64,000 bases of DNA, taken from positions 62,001 through 126,000 of the forward strand of contig NZ_JAGEPF010000006.1 of assembly GCF_017573465.1 (NCBI RefSeq), in the 5' to 3' direction. The translations under genes were made by a program, and so were the position numbers. The first letter of the stretch is position 1; each line of letters starts with the position of its first letter. This document shows positions 8,245-15,605 of this stretch, one piece after another. Below the pieces are notes generated by a model. It made no database searches. It saw nothing but the letters and a program-made list of their open reading frames with translations, and had not been told where the DNA came from. This DNA comes from Actinomadura violacea. GTDB lineage: Bacteria > Actinomycetota > Actinomycetes > Streptosporangiales > Streptosporangiaceae.

Positions 8245-9120
8245 TCACCACACGGGCGGCAGTGCGGCCAGCGCGTGGTCGAGCTGGAGGGCGACCGCGG
8301 CCAGCGAGCCGGTGAGCAGGGCGTCGCCCAGGAACAGCAGCGGCCCCGCGACCGCGTTGCGGGCGGGCGGCGCGCCGAGCAGCGCCTCGACGCGCCGCAC
8401 CACCCCAGAGTCGGCGAATCCCGGGGCCGGGCCGGGCGCCGCGGGCTGGGCGAGCGCGACCTTGGCGATCGTGCGGGCGACCAGCGCCCGGTCGCCGACC
8501 GCCTCGGCGGCGTCCTCGTCCGCCCACCGCTCCACCGCCAGCCGCAGCGCGCCGTCCAGCCGCCGCAGCGGCAGCAGCGCCGCCGCGACCGCGCCCGCCG
8601 CCAGGTACCGGTGGTGGCGGTGCCGCAGGTGCGAGCCCTCGTGCTCGAACACCACCCGAAGCTCCTCGGCCGCCAGGCCGCGCAGCAGGCCCCGCGACAC
8701 GAGCACCCCGCCACCCCGTCCCGGCACGGCGACGGCCATCGGCACCCCCGTCTCCAGGACCCGGCCTGCGCCGTCCCTCGCCGCGCGCAGTTCCCGCACC
8801 CACCGGACGGCCGTCCGTCCCGCGACCGCGAGCCCCGCCGCCGACAGCAGCACCGCCGGCACCCCCACCACGTCCGGCACCGGACGGTCGTCCCCGAACA
8901 GCGCCCACTCCGGCAGGCGTGCCGCCGCCGCAGGCGCCAGTGTGGCCGCGTAGTTCACCGCGACGAAGAAGCCGGTGCCGAGCGCCGCCACCGCCGTCAT
9001 GCCCGCGGTCGTCGCCAGCACCCGCGCGCACCACACCGGATGCAGCGGCAGCCGGACCCGGCCCAGCACCGCGCTCAAGGCCGCCATCAGCGCGAACGGC
9101 AGGACGGTGAACCAGGTCAC
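8245..9120 (-). CDS. M56 family (BlaR1-like) membrane metallopeptidase
   Basis: 291-residue integral membrane zinc protease. Four to five membrane segments are visible (~5-22, 35-55, 85-103, 170-185, 250-270). The zinc motif HEGSH lies at 160-164 with a further acidic ligand candidate in WADED near 195. There is no penicillin-binding C-terminal domain, unlike staphylococcal BlaR1; this short form is common in actinobacteria next to BlaI. In that setting the protease is thought to cleave or inactivate the BlaI repressor on a signal. Its GTG start overlaps the BlaI stop (GTGA), giving tight co-translation. Confidence 0.9.
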   Translation of the reverse strand: MTWFTVLPFALMAALSAVLGRVRLPLHPVWCARVLATTAGMTAVAALGTGFFVAVNYAATLAPAAAARLPEWALFGDDRPVPDVVGVPAVLLSAAGLAVAGRTAVRWVRELRAARDGAGRVLETGVPMAVAVPGRGGGVLVSRGLLRGLAAEELRVVFEHEGSHLRHRHHRYLAAGAVAAALLPLRRLDGALRLAVERWADEDAAEAVGDRALVARTIAKVALAQPAAPGPAPGFADSGVVRRVEALLGAPPARNAVAGPLLFLGDALLTGSLAAVALQLDHALAALPPVW

Positions 9121-9479
9121 TCCGCACCGCCGAGGAGCTCGCGCAGCTTCCGCTCCTCCTCGGGGGTGAGCGTCCGGACGAACCGGCTCAGCACGCTCCC
9201 CGGATCGCTGGCGTGCCGCAGCTGGTCGCGCATCCGGTCGGCGACCAGCGCCGACTCGTCCACAGCGAGCCGGTACCGGTACTGCCGGCCGTCCCGGACC
9301 CGCGTCACGATCCCCTTGCGGTACAGCCGGTAAAGGATCGTGCCGACCGTCGTGTACGCGGGCTCGCCGTCCAGCCGCGCCGTCAGCTCGGCGGTCCCGG
9401 CGTCGCCGCCGAGCCCGGCCAGCGCGGCGAGGACCTCCGCCTCCAACTGCCCCAGCGCCCGACGCGACACGTCCCTCAC
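9117..9479 (-). CDS. BlaI/MecI/CopY family repressor
   Basis: 120-residue winged-helix regulator. The N-terminal LGQLEAEVLAAL motif, the recognition region with YTTVGTILYRLYRKG and the wing RDGRQYRYRL are diagnostic of the BlaI/MecI family. The C-terminus would form the dimerisation helix. It sits between the decarboxylase-like gene and the M56 protease, overlapping both by four bases. Family members bind CTACA-N2-TGTAG-type dyads; one lies before the nearby TerB gene. The signal could be cell-wall or oxidative stress, but that is inference. Confidence 0.92.
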   Translation of the reverse strand: MRDVSRRALGQLEAEVLAALAGLGGDAGTAELTARLDGEPAYTTVGTILYRLYRKGIVTRVRDGRQYRYRLAVDESALVADRMRDQLRHASDPGSVLSRFVRTLTPEEERKLRELLGGAE

Positions 9480-10042
9480 CCTCCGGTCGCCTCCACCCTA
9501 GTGAAGCCGGGCGCCCACGGCTCGTCCGCGATCTCCAGCGCGTTGATCAGCTGGCTGATCGTCCGGTACCAGCCCGCGAGGACGAGCAGCTCCAGCAGTT
9601 CGGCCTCGTCGTAGTGGCCGGCGAGGCGCGCCCACGTCTCCGGCGCGATCCCCGCGGACTCGTGCAGCTCGTCGACGGCCCGGACGAGCGCCGCCTCCCG
9701 CTCCGTCCAGGGCTCGGGGTCGCCGGTGACGGTCGCCTCGACCTGCCGCGCCGTCAGCCCGGCGGCCTCGCCGAACACCGCGACGTGCACGCCCCACTCG
9801 TACGAGCACCCGGCCCGTGCGCACGTCCGGTCGATGACGATCTCGCGGTCCCGCGCGGGCAGCCGCCCGTGCGCGAGCAGCCCGGCGCCGAGCACCCGCA
9901 TCCGGGACGCCAGCTCCGGGTTGCGGTGCAGCGTGCGGAAGAGGACGAGCGGCTCGTGCGCCGCGCCGGGCGGCATCCACTTGCGGAGGGCCTCGCCGAT
10001 CTCGGCTGCGTACGGGGGGTCGAGCGGAGCGATGCGTGCCAT
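9476..10042 (-). CDS. Carboxymuconolactone decarboxylase / AhpD-like protein
   Basis: 188-residue all-helical protein of the carboxymuconolactone decarboxylase superfamily. The active-site region is at about residue 75-90, with a Cys, four residues, a second Cys, then YEWGVH; many peroxidase-like members of the superfamily carry a similar Cys/YEW/His set. ATG 10042 is preferred over an upstream ATG at 10102 because the extra 20 residues come from an inverted repeat. It is first in a string overlapping BlaI and the M56 protease, and lies 63 bases after the HxlR gene. Antioxidant or quinone-related roles are likely but the substrate is unknown. Confidence 0.82.
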   Translation of the reverse strand: MARIAPLDPPYAAEIGEALRKWMPPGAAHEPLVLFRTLHRNPELASRMRVLGAGLLAHGRLPARDREIVIDRTCARAGCSYEWGVHVAVFGEAAGLTARQVEATVTGDPEPWTEREAALVRAVDELHESAGIAPETWARLAGHYDEAELLELLVLAGWYRTISQLINALEIADEPWAPGFTRVEATGG

Positions 10043-10049
10043 GACGCCT

Positions 10050-10105
10050 CCCTTGTGCTTCGTTATCAGAAGCATCATCACGCTTCGGAAAACGAAGCAC
10101 AAGGG
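10050..10105. repeat. 15-bp inverted repeat with HxlR-type operator core
   Basis: CCCTTGTGCTTCGTT (10050-10064) is the exact reverse complement of 10091-10105. Inside lies GCTTCG-N5-CGAAGC (10082-10098). A similar GCTTCG-N5-CGAAAC lies just upstream of the HxlR gene (10450-10466). The repeat fills the gap between the HxlR gene and the decarboxylase-like gene and could act as operator, terminator or both. Confidence 0.6.
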
Positions 10106-10438
10106 TCAGTGGCCGTCCTCCAGCGCCGCCGCCCACCGCTCCGACCATCGGGACAGCGGGCCGAGCGCCTCCCGCGCGTCCTGCCCGAGCGGGCTCAGCC
10201 CGTACCGCCCGTCCTCGGTCTTGAGCACGAGCCCCGCCTCTTCCAGCTCGACCAGGCGCTGCCGGAGGACGCTGGACGACATCCCGTCGCAGCGCTGCTG
10301 CAACGGCCGGAACCCGAGCGGACCCTCGTGCAGCTCCCAGACGATCCGCAGCGTCCACCGCCGCCCGAACAGGTCGAGCGCCGCCATGATCGGCCGGCCT
10401 GTCGCCGAACCCCGGACGGGTTTCCCCGGTGTCGCCAT
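10106..10438 (-). CDS. HxlR family transcriptional regulator
   Basis: 110-residue winged-helix regulator of the HxlR type. The core ALDLFGRRWTLRIVWEL motif near residue 20-36 and FRPLQQRCDGMSSSVLRQRL near 43-62 are the family signature. ATG 10438 is followed directly by the recognisable domain. No cysteine lies near the N-terminus, so redox sensing of the HypR/YodB kind is less likely. Two GCTTCG-N5-CGAARC sites, one before this gene and one before the downstream decarboxylase-like gene, suggest autoregulation and control of its neighbour. Confidence 0.92.
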   Translation of the reverse strand: MATPGKPVRGSATGRPIMAALDLFGRRWTLRIVWELHEGPLGFRPLQQRCDGMSSSVLRQRLVELEEAGLVLKTEDGRYGLSPLGQDAREALGPLSRWSERWAAALEDGH

Positions 10439-10449
10439 GCACCCTCCGC

Positions 10450-10466
10450 GCTTCGATTCCCGAAAC
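10450..10466. promoter_or_regulatory. HxlR-type operator candidate
   Basis: GCTTCGATTCCCGAAAC lies 12 bases before the HxlR start on its template side. It repeats the half-sites found at 10082-10098 (GCTTCG-N5-CGAAGC) with one base changed. Confidence 0.45.
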
Positions 10467-10479
10467 GCTACCGCCCGGG

Positions 10480-10860
10480 TCAGCGGTCGGCGGGGTCCCA
10501 CCAGGTGAGGTTGGCGTGGGCGGCGGCGACCGGCTCGATGATCTCCCACGCCTCGCTGATCAGCCCGCCGTCGACCCGCCAGATGTCGACGACCGCGATC
10601 TCCGGGCCGTCCGGCAGCCGCCGCCGCGTGTGCAGGACGACGTGGTCGCCGTCGGCCAGCAGATGCCGGATCTCGACCTGCATGCCGGCGAGCGGGACGA
10701 GCGCGGCCTCGACGGCGGCGAGCCATTCCGTCTTGGTGGAGGAGGTCGCGTCTGGCCGGTGGTGGACGAAGTCCTCGCCGAGCAGCGGTTCGAGTCCCTT
10801 CGTGCTGCCCGTCGTGATCAGTTCCGAGAGTGCGTGCTGAACGATGTCCTTGTTCGTCAT
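10480..10860 (-). CDS. SnoaL-like polyketide-cyclase-family protein
   Basis: 126-residue single-domain SnoaL-like protein. Recognisable parts are FVHHRPD near residue 31, a central strand VEIRHLLADGDHVVLHTRRR and the C-terminal VDIWRVDGGLISEAWEIIEP, typical of COG3631/COG4922-type members. The C-terminal Trp pair and His/Asp residues would line the pocket. It is transcribed away from the XRE gene at 10949 and may be its target, because a dyad lies in the shared 88-base gap. The substrate is unknown. Confidence 0.85.
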   Translation of the reverse strand: MTNKDIVQHALSELITTGSTKGLEPLLGEDFVHHRPDATSSTKTEWLAAVEAALVPLAGMQVEIRHLLADGDHVVLHTRRRLPDGPEIAVVDIWRVDGGLISEAWEIIEPVAAAHANLTWWDPADR

Positions 10861-10896
10861 GCGCCGCAGTGTTTCCGCGGCGACCACGGATTGTCG

Positions 10897-10913
10897 ATGA
10901 AATGCCATTTCAT
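10897..10913. promoter_or_regulatory. Inverted repeat in divergent promoter
   Basis: ATGAAAT-GCC-ATTTCAT lies between the leftward SnoaL-like gene and the rightward XRE gene. It is a good candidate operator for the XRE protein. Confidence 0.5.
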
Positions 10914-10948
10914 GGCGTTCGGCTCCGCGATGAGTACGCTCGGGGATC

Positions 10949-11716
10949 ATGCACACGGTCGGGGAGTTGTTGCGGCTGTGGCGGCACCGGCGGGGGCTCA
11001 GCCAGCTCGACCTCGCGATCGCCGCCGACGTGTCCGCCCGGCACGTCAGCCTCGTCGAGACGGGCCGGTCCAACCCGAGCGCCGCCATGGTCCTGCGGCT
11101 CGCCGACCAGCTCGACGTGCCGCTGCGCGACCGCAACCGGCTGCTGCTCGCGGCCGGCCACGCACCCCGGTACGCCGAACGTCCGCTCGGCGACACCGCG
11201 CTCGCCGCCGCCCGGAACGCCGTCGAACGGGTGCTCCGCGCGCACGAGCCGTACCCGGCGCTGGCGTTCGACCGCCGCTGGGACATTGTGATGACCAACC
11301 GCGCCGTCGACCCGTTCCTCGCCGCGGTCGACCCCGAGCTGCTCCGTCCGCCCGTCAACCTGGTGCGGCTCGGCCTCGACCCGCGCGGCCTCGCCCGCCT
11401 CGTCGTCAACCTCGCCGACGTCCGCGCGGTGTTCCGCTCCCGGATCAGGCGCCAGCTCGCCGCCGCCCCCGACCCCGGGCTCGCCGCCCTCTACGAGGAA
11501 CTGCTGGAGCCCGAGGCCGAGGGGCCGTCCGTCGAATCCGACGTCCTGATCCCGATGATCGTCCGCCATGGCGGCCGCGAGCTGCGGCTGTTCTCCACCA
11601 TCACCACGTTCGGCACCCCGATGGACATCACCCTGGACGAGATCGCCGTCGAGTCCTACTACCCGGCCGACGAGGAGACCGCCGCGTACTTCGAGGACCC
11701 GGCCGCCGGCGCGTGA
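10949..11716 (+). CDS. XRE-family regulator with MmyB-like ligand domain
   Basis: 255-residue regulator. Residues 1-65 are a Cro/C1-type helix-turn-helix (GLSQLDLAIAADVSARHVS, then a SNPSAAMVLRLADQLD helix). The remainder resembles the MmyB-like ligand-binding domain, with a PAS-like fold and the TNRAVDPFL motif near 115. Proteins of this kind in actinomycetes usually repress an adjacent oxidoreductase or small-molecule enzyme. Here it is divergent from a SnoaL-like gene with a dyad between them. ATG 10949 follows a GGGGA ribosome site. Confidence 0.87.
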   Translation: MHTVGELLRLWRHRRGLSQLDLAIAADVSARHVSLVETGRSNPSAAMVLRLADQLDVPLRDRNRLLLAAGHAPRYAERPLGDTALAAARNAVERVLRAHEPYPALAFDRRWDIVMTNRAVDPFLAAVDPELLRPPVNLVRLGLDPRGLARLVVNLADVRAVFRSRIRRQLAAAPDPGLAALYEELLEPEAEGPSVESDVLIPMIVRHGGRELRLFSTITTFGTPMDITLDEIAVESYYPADEETAAYFEDPAAGA

Positions 11717-11722
11717 TCCGCG

Positions 11723-12109
11723 TCAGCCGAGCTGCGCTTGGAAGACCCGCTGGTCGAAGTACGCGCGCGCCTCGCGGATGAGGCCGTCCCCGTCCAGCTC
11801 GTAGACGTTGATGCCCGACCAGTTGACGGGCGCCCCCGACAGCGACACGGCCGCGCCGCGCCAGAAGACGGCGACGGACGCGCCGACCGTGTGCGCCTCC
11901 ACCGGCGTCAGCCCGAGGAACGGCCGGAACCGCGGCAGGACCGAGGCGATGAAGTCGCGGATCGCGTCCCGGCCGACGATCGGCGGCTGCCCGACCGGGT
12001 CGTGGAACGCGCCGTCGGTGGCGAAGGCGGACGCCCAGGCCGCGGCGTCGCCCTCCTGCGAGGCCGCGAAGAAGCGCAGGACGGAAGCGGGCATGGCGGG
12101 GAAGGTCAT
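11723..12109 (-). CDS. SnoaL-like protein
   Basis: 128-residue single-domain SnoaL-like protein, a nuclear-transport-factor-2 fold with FATDGAFHDPVGQPPIVGRDAI near residues 29-50. The C-terminal half holds the strand NVYELDGDGLIREARAYFD common to the family. Its ATG overlaps the stop of the MFS gene (ATGA), so the two form an operon governed by the promoter with paired TetR operators at 13313-13373. It could modify or bind the compound that the MFS protein exports. The substrate is unknown. Confidence 0.82.
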   Translation of the reverse strand: MTFPAMPASVLRFFAASQEGDAAAWASAFATDGAFHDPVGQPPIVGRDAIRDFIASVLPRFRPFLGLTPVEAHTVGASVAVFWRGAAVSLSGAPVNWSGINVYELDGDGLIREARAYFDQRVFQAQLG

Positions 12110-13296
12110 GAGATTCCTTTCGAGTCGTGGCGCCGGACGGCGGGGACGACCGCCAGCCCGGCGAGGGCGAGCAGGGCCTGCACGGTGCAGACGCCGCCCC
12201 ATCCGTACGAGCCGTAGACGGCGCTCGCCAGCGCCGCGGACACGGCGCCGCTCAGGAACGCCGCGACCATGTAGACGGTGTTGGCGCGGCTCCGCGCGTC
12301 CGGGATGTGCGCGAAGATGCGCGCCTGGTTGGCGATCTGGCTCCACTGCACGGCGAGGTTGCCCAGCAGGACGGCCGCGACCATGCACGCCAGGACGGCG
12401 CGTCCGGCCGCGTACGCTCCGGCGGCGGCGAGCGTCAGCACGGCCGACGCCGCCATGATCGGGACCGGGCCGCGCCGGTCGACGAACCGTCCGGCCCACG
12501 GCGCCGCCACCGTCCCGGACAGCCCGAGCAGGCCGAACAGCCCGGCCTCCGCGGTGCTGTAGCCGTACGGGTCGTGCGTCAGGACGAGGACCAGCGTCGT
12601 CCAGGTGGCGGTGTAGGCGCCGAACAGGGCGCCGTGCAGCAGGCAGGCGTGCCGGAGCGCGGGCTCCCGCCGCACCAGTCCCGGCAGTGACGCCAGGAGG
12701 CGTCCGTAGGCCGCGCCGCGGTGCTCGGTCTCCGCGGGCAGCAGCCACACCGTGACCGAGCCCGCCAGCGCGGTGAGGACGGCCGCCAGCACGTAGACGG
12801 ACCGCCATCCCAGCGCCTCGCCGACGACGCCGCCCACGACCCGCGACCCGATGATCCCGGTCATCAGGCCGATCTGGACGCCGGCGACGGCGCCGGCCCG
12901 CCGCTCCGGCGGCGCCAGCTCGGCGGCCAGCGGGATCAGCACCTGCGGCACCACCGTCGCGCCGCAGGCCACGGCCGTCGCCGCGGCGAGCACGCCGAGG
13001 CCCGGCGCCGCCGCTGCCGCCAGCAGCATCAGCACGGTGACGGCCAGCAGCGCGGCCAGCAGCGGCCGGCGGCGGCGCGCGTCGCCGAGCGGCACCAGGA
13101 ACAGGATGCCGCCCGCGTAGCCGAACTGCGCGCAGGTGACGACGGTCCCGGCGGCCGCCGGCGAGACGCCGAGCCCGCGGGCGAACAGGTCCAGCAGCGG
13201 CTGGGCGAGGTAGACGTTGGCGACGGTGGCGCCGCTGCACACCGCCATCGCCGTGAACAGCGCCGGGCGTGCCGCCGGCGCTCGTACTGCGACCAT
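12106..13296 (-). CDS. MFS exporter
   Basis: 396-residue major-facilitator protein with twelve hydrophobic segments. Motif A between helices 2 and 3 reads PLGDARRRRPLL (residues ~69-80), and the matching loop of the second half reads FVDRRGPVP. The text resembles the YgaY-like drug/metabolite exporter branch. It is divergent from a TetR gene with two operators in the 88-base gap, the usual arrangement of an efflux pump and its repressor. The downstream SnoaL-like gene is translationally coupled. The exported compound cannot be predicted. Confidence 0.9.
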   Translation of the reverse strand: MVAVRAPAARPALFTAMAVCSGATVANVYLAQPLLDLFARGLGVSPAAAGTVVTCAQFGYAGGILFLVPLGDARRRRPLLAALLAVTVLMLLAAAAAPGLGVLAAATAVACGATVVPQVLIPLAAELAPPERRAGAVAGVQIGLMTGIIGSRVVGGVVGEALGWRSVYVLAAVLTALAGSVTVWLLPAETEHRGAAYGRLLASLPGLVRREPALRHACLLHGALFGAYTATWTTLVLVLTHDPYGYSTAEAGLFGLLGLSGTVAAPWAGRFVDRRGPVPIMAASAVLTLAAAGAYAAGRAVLACMVAAVLLGNLAVQWSQIANQARIFAHIPDARSRANTVYMVAAFLSGAVSAALASAVYGSYGWGGVCTVQALLALAGLAVVPAVRRHDSKGIS

Positions 13297-13312
13297 CCGG
13301 CCTCCAATCGAA

Positions 13313-13373
13313 CGAACCAGTTGGTTCGATCTTGCGCCATGACCGTGCGCCGCGTCAAACGAACCGGTTCGTT
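13313..13373. promoter_or_regulatory. Two TetR operators in divergent promoter
   Basis: CGAACCA-GT-TGGTTCG (13313-13328) and the perfect 16-base palindrome AACGAACCGGTTCGTT (13358-13373) share the half-site AACGAACC. They lie between the MFS gene (start 13296, leftward) and the TetR gene (start 13385, rightward), one near each start. This fits binding by the neighbouring TetR protein and autoregulation. Confidence 0.7.
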
Positions 13374-13384
13374 AGAATGCGGGC

Positions 13385-13933
13385 ATGGCCTACGACTCAG
13401 CCGCGACCCGGGAACGCATCCTCGCCGCGGCGTCCGCCGAGTTCGCCGAGCACGGCGTCGCCGGCGCCCGCGTCGACCGCATCGCCGCGAACGCCGAGGC
13501 CAACAAGCGGGCCATCTACGACTACTTCGGCGACAAGAACCGGCTCTTCGCCGCCGTCCTCGAACGCCTCATGACCGACCTCGCCGCCGCCGTCCCGGTG
13601 GACGGCGGCGACCTCGGCGCCTACGCCGAGCGGCTGTTCGACTACCACCGCGACCACCCCGAGGCCCTGCGCCTGCTCCTGTGGGAGGCGCTCGAACTCG
13701 GCGACGGCCCCGTCCCCGACGAGGAGGCCCGGACCGCCCACTACCTGGACAAGGTCGAGGCCGCGGTGTCGCCCTTCGGCGACCCGGCCACCCTGATGCT
13801 GTTCACGCTGGGCCTGGTCGCCTGGCCCCTGGCGATGCCCCAGATCAGGCGCATGCTCCTCGGCCCCGACCACTCGCTGGACGCCCTCCGCCCCGCCATC
13901 GCCGACGCCGTCCGCACCCTCGCCGCCCGTTGA
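13385..13933 (+). CDS. TetR family repressor
   Basis: 182-residue TetR/AcrR-type regulator. Residues ~8-55 form the DNA-binding domain with the helix-turn-helix GARVDRIAANAEANKRAIYDYF and the following GDKNRLF. The remainder is a helical ligand pocket. It is divergent from an MFS exporter and paired operators lie between them, so it very likely represses the exporter operon and itself. Its stop codon lies inside the left arm of a 28-bp hairpin (copy 1 of a three-copy family), so translation ends within the terminator stem. Confidence 0.93.
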   Translation: MAYDSAATRERILAAASAEFAEHGVAGARVDRIAANAEANKRAIYDYFGDKNRLFAAVLERLMTDLAAAVPVDGGDLGAYAERLFDYHRDHPEALRLLLWEALELGDGPVPDEEARTAHYLDKVEAAVSPFGDPATLMLFTLGLVAWPLAMPQIRRMLLGPDHSLDALRPAIADAVRTLAAR

Positions 13934-13991
13934 CTTGCGGCGTGTCGGCCTTAAGACGGCTCGCTTAAGGCCGACACGCCGCAAGTCAACG
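13928..13991. terminator. Long hairpin, copy 1 of a three-copy family
   Basis: Perfect 28-bp stem with an 8-base loop. The left arm begins CGTTGACTTGCGGCGTGTCG and continues GCCTTAAG; 13964-13991 is its exact reverse complement. It lies between convergent genes (TetR ending 13933, membrane microprotein ending 13997). Near-identical stems are at 29583-29646 and 45299-45362, so this is a dispersed palindrome used as a bidirectional terminator. Confidence 0.85.
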
Positions 13992-13996
13992 AGTCC

Positions 13997-14116
13997 TCAG
14001 AAGGGTGCGCGGTGCCTGCCGACGTAGCGGGCGCGCCGGGGGATCGCCAGCGCGGTCGCCGAACTCGCCAGCACCGCCGCGGCGATGGCGATCGCCGCCG
14101 TCACCAGCGCGGTCAC
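13997..14116 (-). CDS. Small membrane protein (39 residues), candidate
   Basis: A GTG start at 14116 overlaps the stop of the upstream 94-residue gene (GTGA). The predicted product has one clear membrane helix (residues ~4-25, Ala/Ile/Val-rich) and a basic tail RRARYVGRHR, giving an inside-positive C-terminus. The overlap argues for real translation, but the size makes it uncertain. No family recognised. Confidence 0.45.
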   Translation of the reverse strand: MTALVTAAIAIAAAVLASSATALAIPRRARYVGRHRAPF

Positions 14117-14397
14117 AGGCCCGGCGTCCCGTCGAGCAGGCCCTTGATCGCCAGGACGGCGTCGGTCACCTGGTCCGCCTCCGCGAGCGGCTGCCGCCAC
14201 CCCGTCCAGAACCACGGCCGCCCCGCGTCCTCCGCGCGCGGCGCGACGGTGATGACGGCGCACGGATGGACGGTGCAGCAGCCGTCCGCGTCCGGGTTCT
14301 CGACATGAAGGCCGTCCAGCGTGAACCACGCACTCATCCCGTGCGCGCGCAGAACGGTCCCGAGCGCCTCAAGCCGCGCTCTAGCATCGGGTGTCAT
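14113..14397 (-). CDS. Hypothetical protein, 94 residues
   Basis: Small soluble protein I do not recognise. It starts with a helix (MTPDARARLEALGTVLRAHG), continues with beta-like text FTLDGLHVENPDADGCCTVHP containing a Cys-Cys pair, and ends in a helix KGLLDG. Such small proteins are common in actinomycete chromosomes near GntR genes. It overlaps by four bases a downstream membrane microprotein and faces a GntR gene across a 157-base gap. Function unknown. Confidence 0.65.
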   Translation of the reverse strand: MTPDARARLEALGTVLRAHGMSAWFTLDGLHVENPDADGCCTVHPCAVITVAPRAEDAGRPWFWTGWRQPLAEADQVTDAVLAIKGLLDGTPGL

Positions 14398-14430
14398 GGG
14401 TCGTTCGCCTCCCAGGGCGTCCGGTCCTAG

Positions 14431-14470
14431 CCCCGTCCAGACGGTTCCAGCGTCCGGGCGGGGCGTTTTT
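14431..14470 (+). terminator. Terminator-like hairpin with T-run in a divergent gap
   Basis: CCCCGTCCAGACG pairs with CGTCCGGGCGGGG (13 positions, one G-U and one A-C) across a 7-base loop, followed by CG and five T. It faces rightward but no rightward gene ends here. It could be a leader terminator of the GntR transcript or a relic of a lost gene. Confidence 0.45.
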
Positions 14471-14477
14471 GTGACCC

Positions 14478-14514
14478 CAGCTTAAGCAACCTACGCACGC
14501 TGTGCAGCTTAAGC
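14478..14514. repeat. Direct repeats CAGCTTAAGC before GntR gene
   Basis: CAGCTTAAGC occurs at 14478-14487 and 14505-14514, each containing the palindrome GCTTAAGC; a partial third (AGCTAAGAAGC) follows. They sit 40-75 bases before the GntR start and may be its binding sites. Confidence 0.45.
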
Positions 14515-14554
14515 GAGCTAAGAAGCATACGCAATTTCGGCATACCGTTGGATC

Positions 14555-14824
14555 ATGGTCGAGCTCGACGGTGATGCGCCCCTGCGAGTGCAGCTGGCGG
14601 ACCTGGTCGCCGCGCGCATCGCGGACGGGACCTACCCGCCCCGGACGGCCATTCCCTCCGGGGCCGAGCTGGCAGAGGAGTGCGACGTCTCGCCGCGCAC
14701 GGCGACGGAGGCGGTCAAGATCCTCAAGGAGCGCGGCCTGGTACGCGGCGTGCCGGGCAAGGCCGTCATCGTGAAGGCGGATGCGCTCGACGCTCTGAGG
14801 CGAGCCGCGCGGGAGTCCGGGTAA
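14555..14824 (+). CDS. GntR-type DNA-binding protein, single domain
   Basis: 89-residue protein consisting only of a GntR winged helix: VQLADLVAARIADGTYPPRTAIPS, then ELAEECDVSPRTATEAVKILKERG and the wing LVRGVPGKAVIV. The usual effector domain is absent. Such short GntR proteins are common in actinomycetes and some act in plasmid or mobile-element control. Repeats CAGCTTAAGC upstream may be its sites. The start ATG 14555 is the first in the domain. Regulatory target unknown. Confidence 0.85.
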   Translation: MVELDGDAPLRVQLADLVAARIADGTYPPRTAIPSGAELAEECDVSPRTATEAVKILKERGLVRGVPGKAVIVKADALDALRRAARESG

Positions 14825-14933
14825 CGGCGCACGCCCCGCGATGAGTTCTGGGGGCGGGGATGGTCTGTTGTGGGTGGAAGGCCGGGAAGGATCCGGCCGA
14901 ACCCGTTCCGCGCCAGACCCTTGGAGACCCCAG

Positions 14934-15506
14934 ATGCGCACTCTGATCAGCACCGCCTTCGTCTCGCTCGACGGTGTCGTCGAGGGGCCCGGCGGGGAGC
15001 CCGGCTACCGCAACTCCGGGTGGACGTTCAAGGACGTCGAGTTCCTGCCCGAGGCCTACGAGATCAAGGGCCGGGAGCAGCAGGAGGCCGGCGCGATGAT
15101 GATGGGCCGGCTCAGCTACGAGGCGTTCAGCCCCGTCTGGCCGGGCATGGCGGAGTTCGCCGACTACAAGGTGATGCCGAAGTACGTCGTCTCCACCACC
15201 CTCGGCGATGACGACCTGGTCTCGGACTGGGGCGAGACCACGATCCTGCGGTCGCTGGACGACGTCGCCGCGCTGAAGGAGACCGAGGGCGGCCCGATCA
15301 TCGTGCACGGCAGCGCCTCGCTCGTCCGGGACCTCGCGGACGCGGACCTGGTCGACCGCTACCACCTGCTGGTGTTCCCGCTGCTCCTCGGCGCGGGCAA
15401 GCGGCTGTTCAGCGCCACGGACAAGGACGCGCAGAAGCTCCGGCTCGTCGAGCACGAGGCGTACGCGAACGGGATCCAGAAGAACGTCTTCGACGTCGTC
15501 CGCTGA
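14934..15506 (+). CDS. Dihydrofolate-reductase-family protein (RibD-C type)
   Basis: 190-residue soluble protein of the DHFR/RibD C-terminal superfamily. The N-terminal strand RTLISTAFVSLDGVVEGPGG, the central MMMGRLSYEAF motif (cofactor site) and the C-terminal HGSASLVRDLADADLVDRYHLLVFP part are typical. These YyaP/YwjB-like proteins bind NADPH and reduce an unknown substrate; they are not the housekeeping DHFR. ATG 14934 follows GGAGACCCC. The gene stands alone between GntR and the sigma-CAP gene. Confidence 0.87.
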   Translation: MRTLISTAFVSLDGVVEGPGGEPGYRNSGWTFKDVEFLPEAYEIKGREQQEAGAMMMGRLSYEAFSPVWPGMAEFADYKVMPKYVVSTTLGDDDLVSDWGETTILRSLDDVAALKETEGGPIIVHGSASLVRDLADADLVDRYHLLVFPLLLGAGKRLFSATDKDAQKLRLVEHEAYANGIQKNVFDVVR

Positions 15507-15605
15507 CACCGTCCCCTCCAGACTTGCCCGAGATGACGTGCTTGTTGTTATCTGCGGTGCGTCAGGAGGTCTCCAGAGGATCGGGGGCGATCCGCTGGAG
15601 GGACG

